Shown here: in pieces, positions 63,999 to 64,000 of the stretch
How the letters are laid out: each line of letters starts with the position of its first letter
Numbering within the stretch: position 1 is the first letter of the stretch
The notes under the pieces: generated by a model
The model's database searches: none
The model's input: only the letters and a program-made list of their open reading frames with translations
Told to the model about the DNA's origin: nothing
NCBI RefSeq assembly: GCF_027921765.1
Contig: NZ_BSEJ01000006.1
Coordinates: 62,001 to 126,000 of the forward strand
Direction of reading: 5' to 3'
Length of the DNA stretch: 64,000 nucleotides
Source: Microbacterium barkeri
Lineage (GTDB): Bacteria; Actinomycetota; Actinomycetes; Actinomycetales; Microbacteriaceae
Position numbers and translations under genes: made by a program

Positions 63999-64000
63999 AG

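Overview
The window is high-GC (about 70%), gene-dense DNA with GTG/TTG alternative starts, many 4-bp stop/start overlaps (ATGA, GTGA), an actinobacterial ClpC, an Rv2747-like ArgA, and several genes that look leaderless. This fits an actinobacterium of the family Microbacteriaceae, most likely Microbacterium or a close relative. The genus is an inference from gene content and style.

Layout. 1-5542: an SDR reductase (cut by the window edge) and the 5-oxoprolinase operon pxpA-pxpB-pxpC, divergent from a LacI-type regulator, then an MHS-type transporter. 5895-5985: tRNA-Ser(CGA) with its terminator. 6031-20966: a lactate-oxidase-like flavoenzyme, then a glycan locus with two GH36 alpha-galactosidases, a ROK regulator, an Opp/Dpp-type ABC transporter (SBP, two permeases, two ATPases) and a GH2 beta-mannosidase. 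Together these suggest uptake and breakdown of galactomannan-type oligosaccharides. 21073-29101: one tightly overlapping operon coding for a lipoprotein SBP, two permeases, a double-ATPase ABC protein, a luciferase-like flavin monooxygenase, two carboxymuconolactone-decarboxylase/AhpD-type proteins and a VOC protein. It is a conserved but functionally uncharacterised transport and oxidation cassette. 29280-35123: housekeeping genes (radA, an SseB-like protein, a membrane-anchored hypothetical protein, argA, clpC).

35431-44085 is an accessory island: two tandem DUF2975-like membrane proteins with a small XRE regulator, a VapBC toxin-antitoxin pair with a palindrome over its promoter, and a restriction-modification-like operon (short N6-MTase, Eco57I-type MTase, GIY-YIG-like/SF2 helicase, putative TY-Chap-type protein) divergent from an XRE controller gene, with inverted repeats between them. 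44229-49650: a dicarboxylate/cation symporter, a CPA1 Na+/H+ antiporter and an OafA-type acyltransferase with an SGNH domain. 49719-51778: a choice-of-anchor A type surface protein with a long Asp/Ala stalk, split by an apparent frameshift. 52030-56083: a second LLM oxidoreductase, three tandem 82-bp palindromic repeats, pheA and pgm. 56147-62676: a complete type I Wadjet system (JetABCD) directly behind pgm. 62680-63941: a small membrane protein and an alpha/beta hydrolase.

Most worth a second look: the restriction-modification-like island with its own controller and candidate operators; the transporter/monooxygenase/CMD operon, whose substrate is unknown; the Wadjet operon; the broken adhesin; and a set of candidate operators that ties the ROK regulator to the galactomannan genes.
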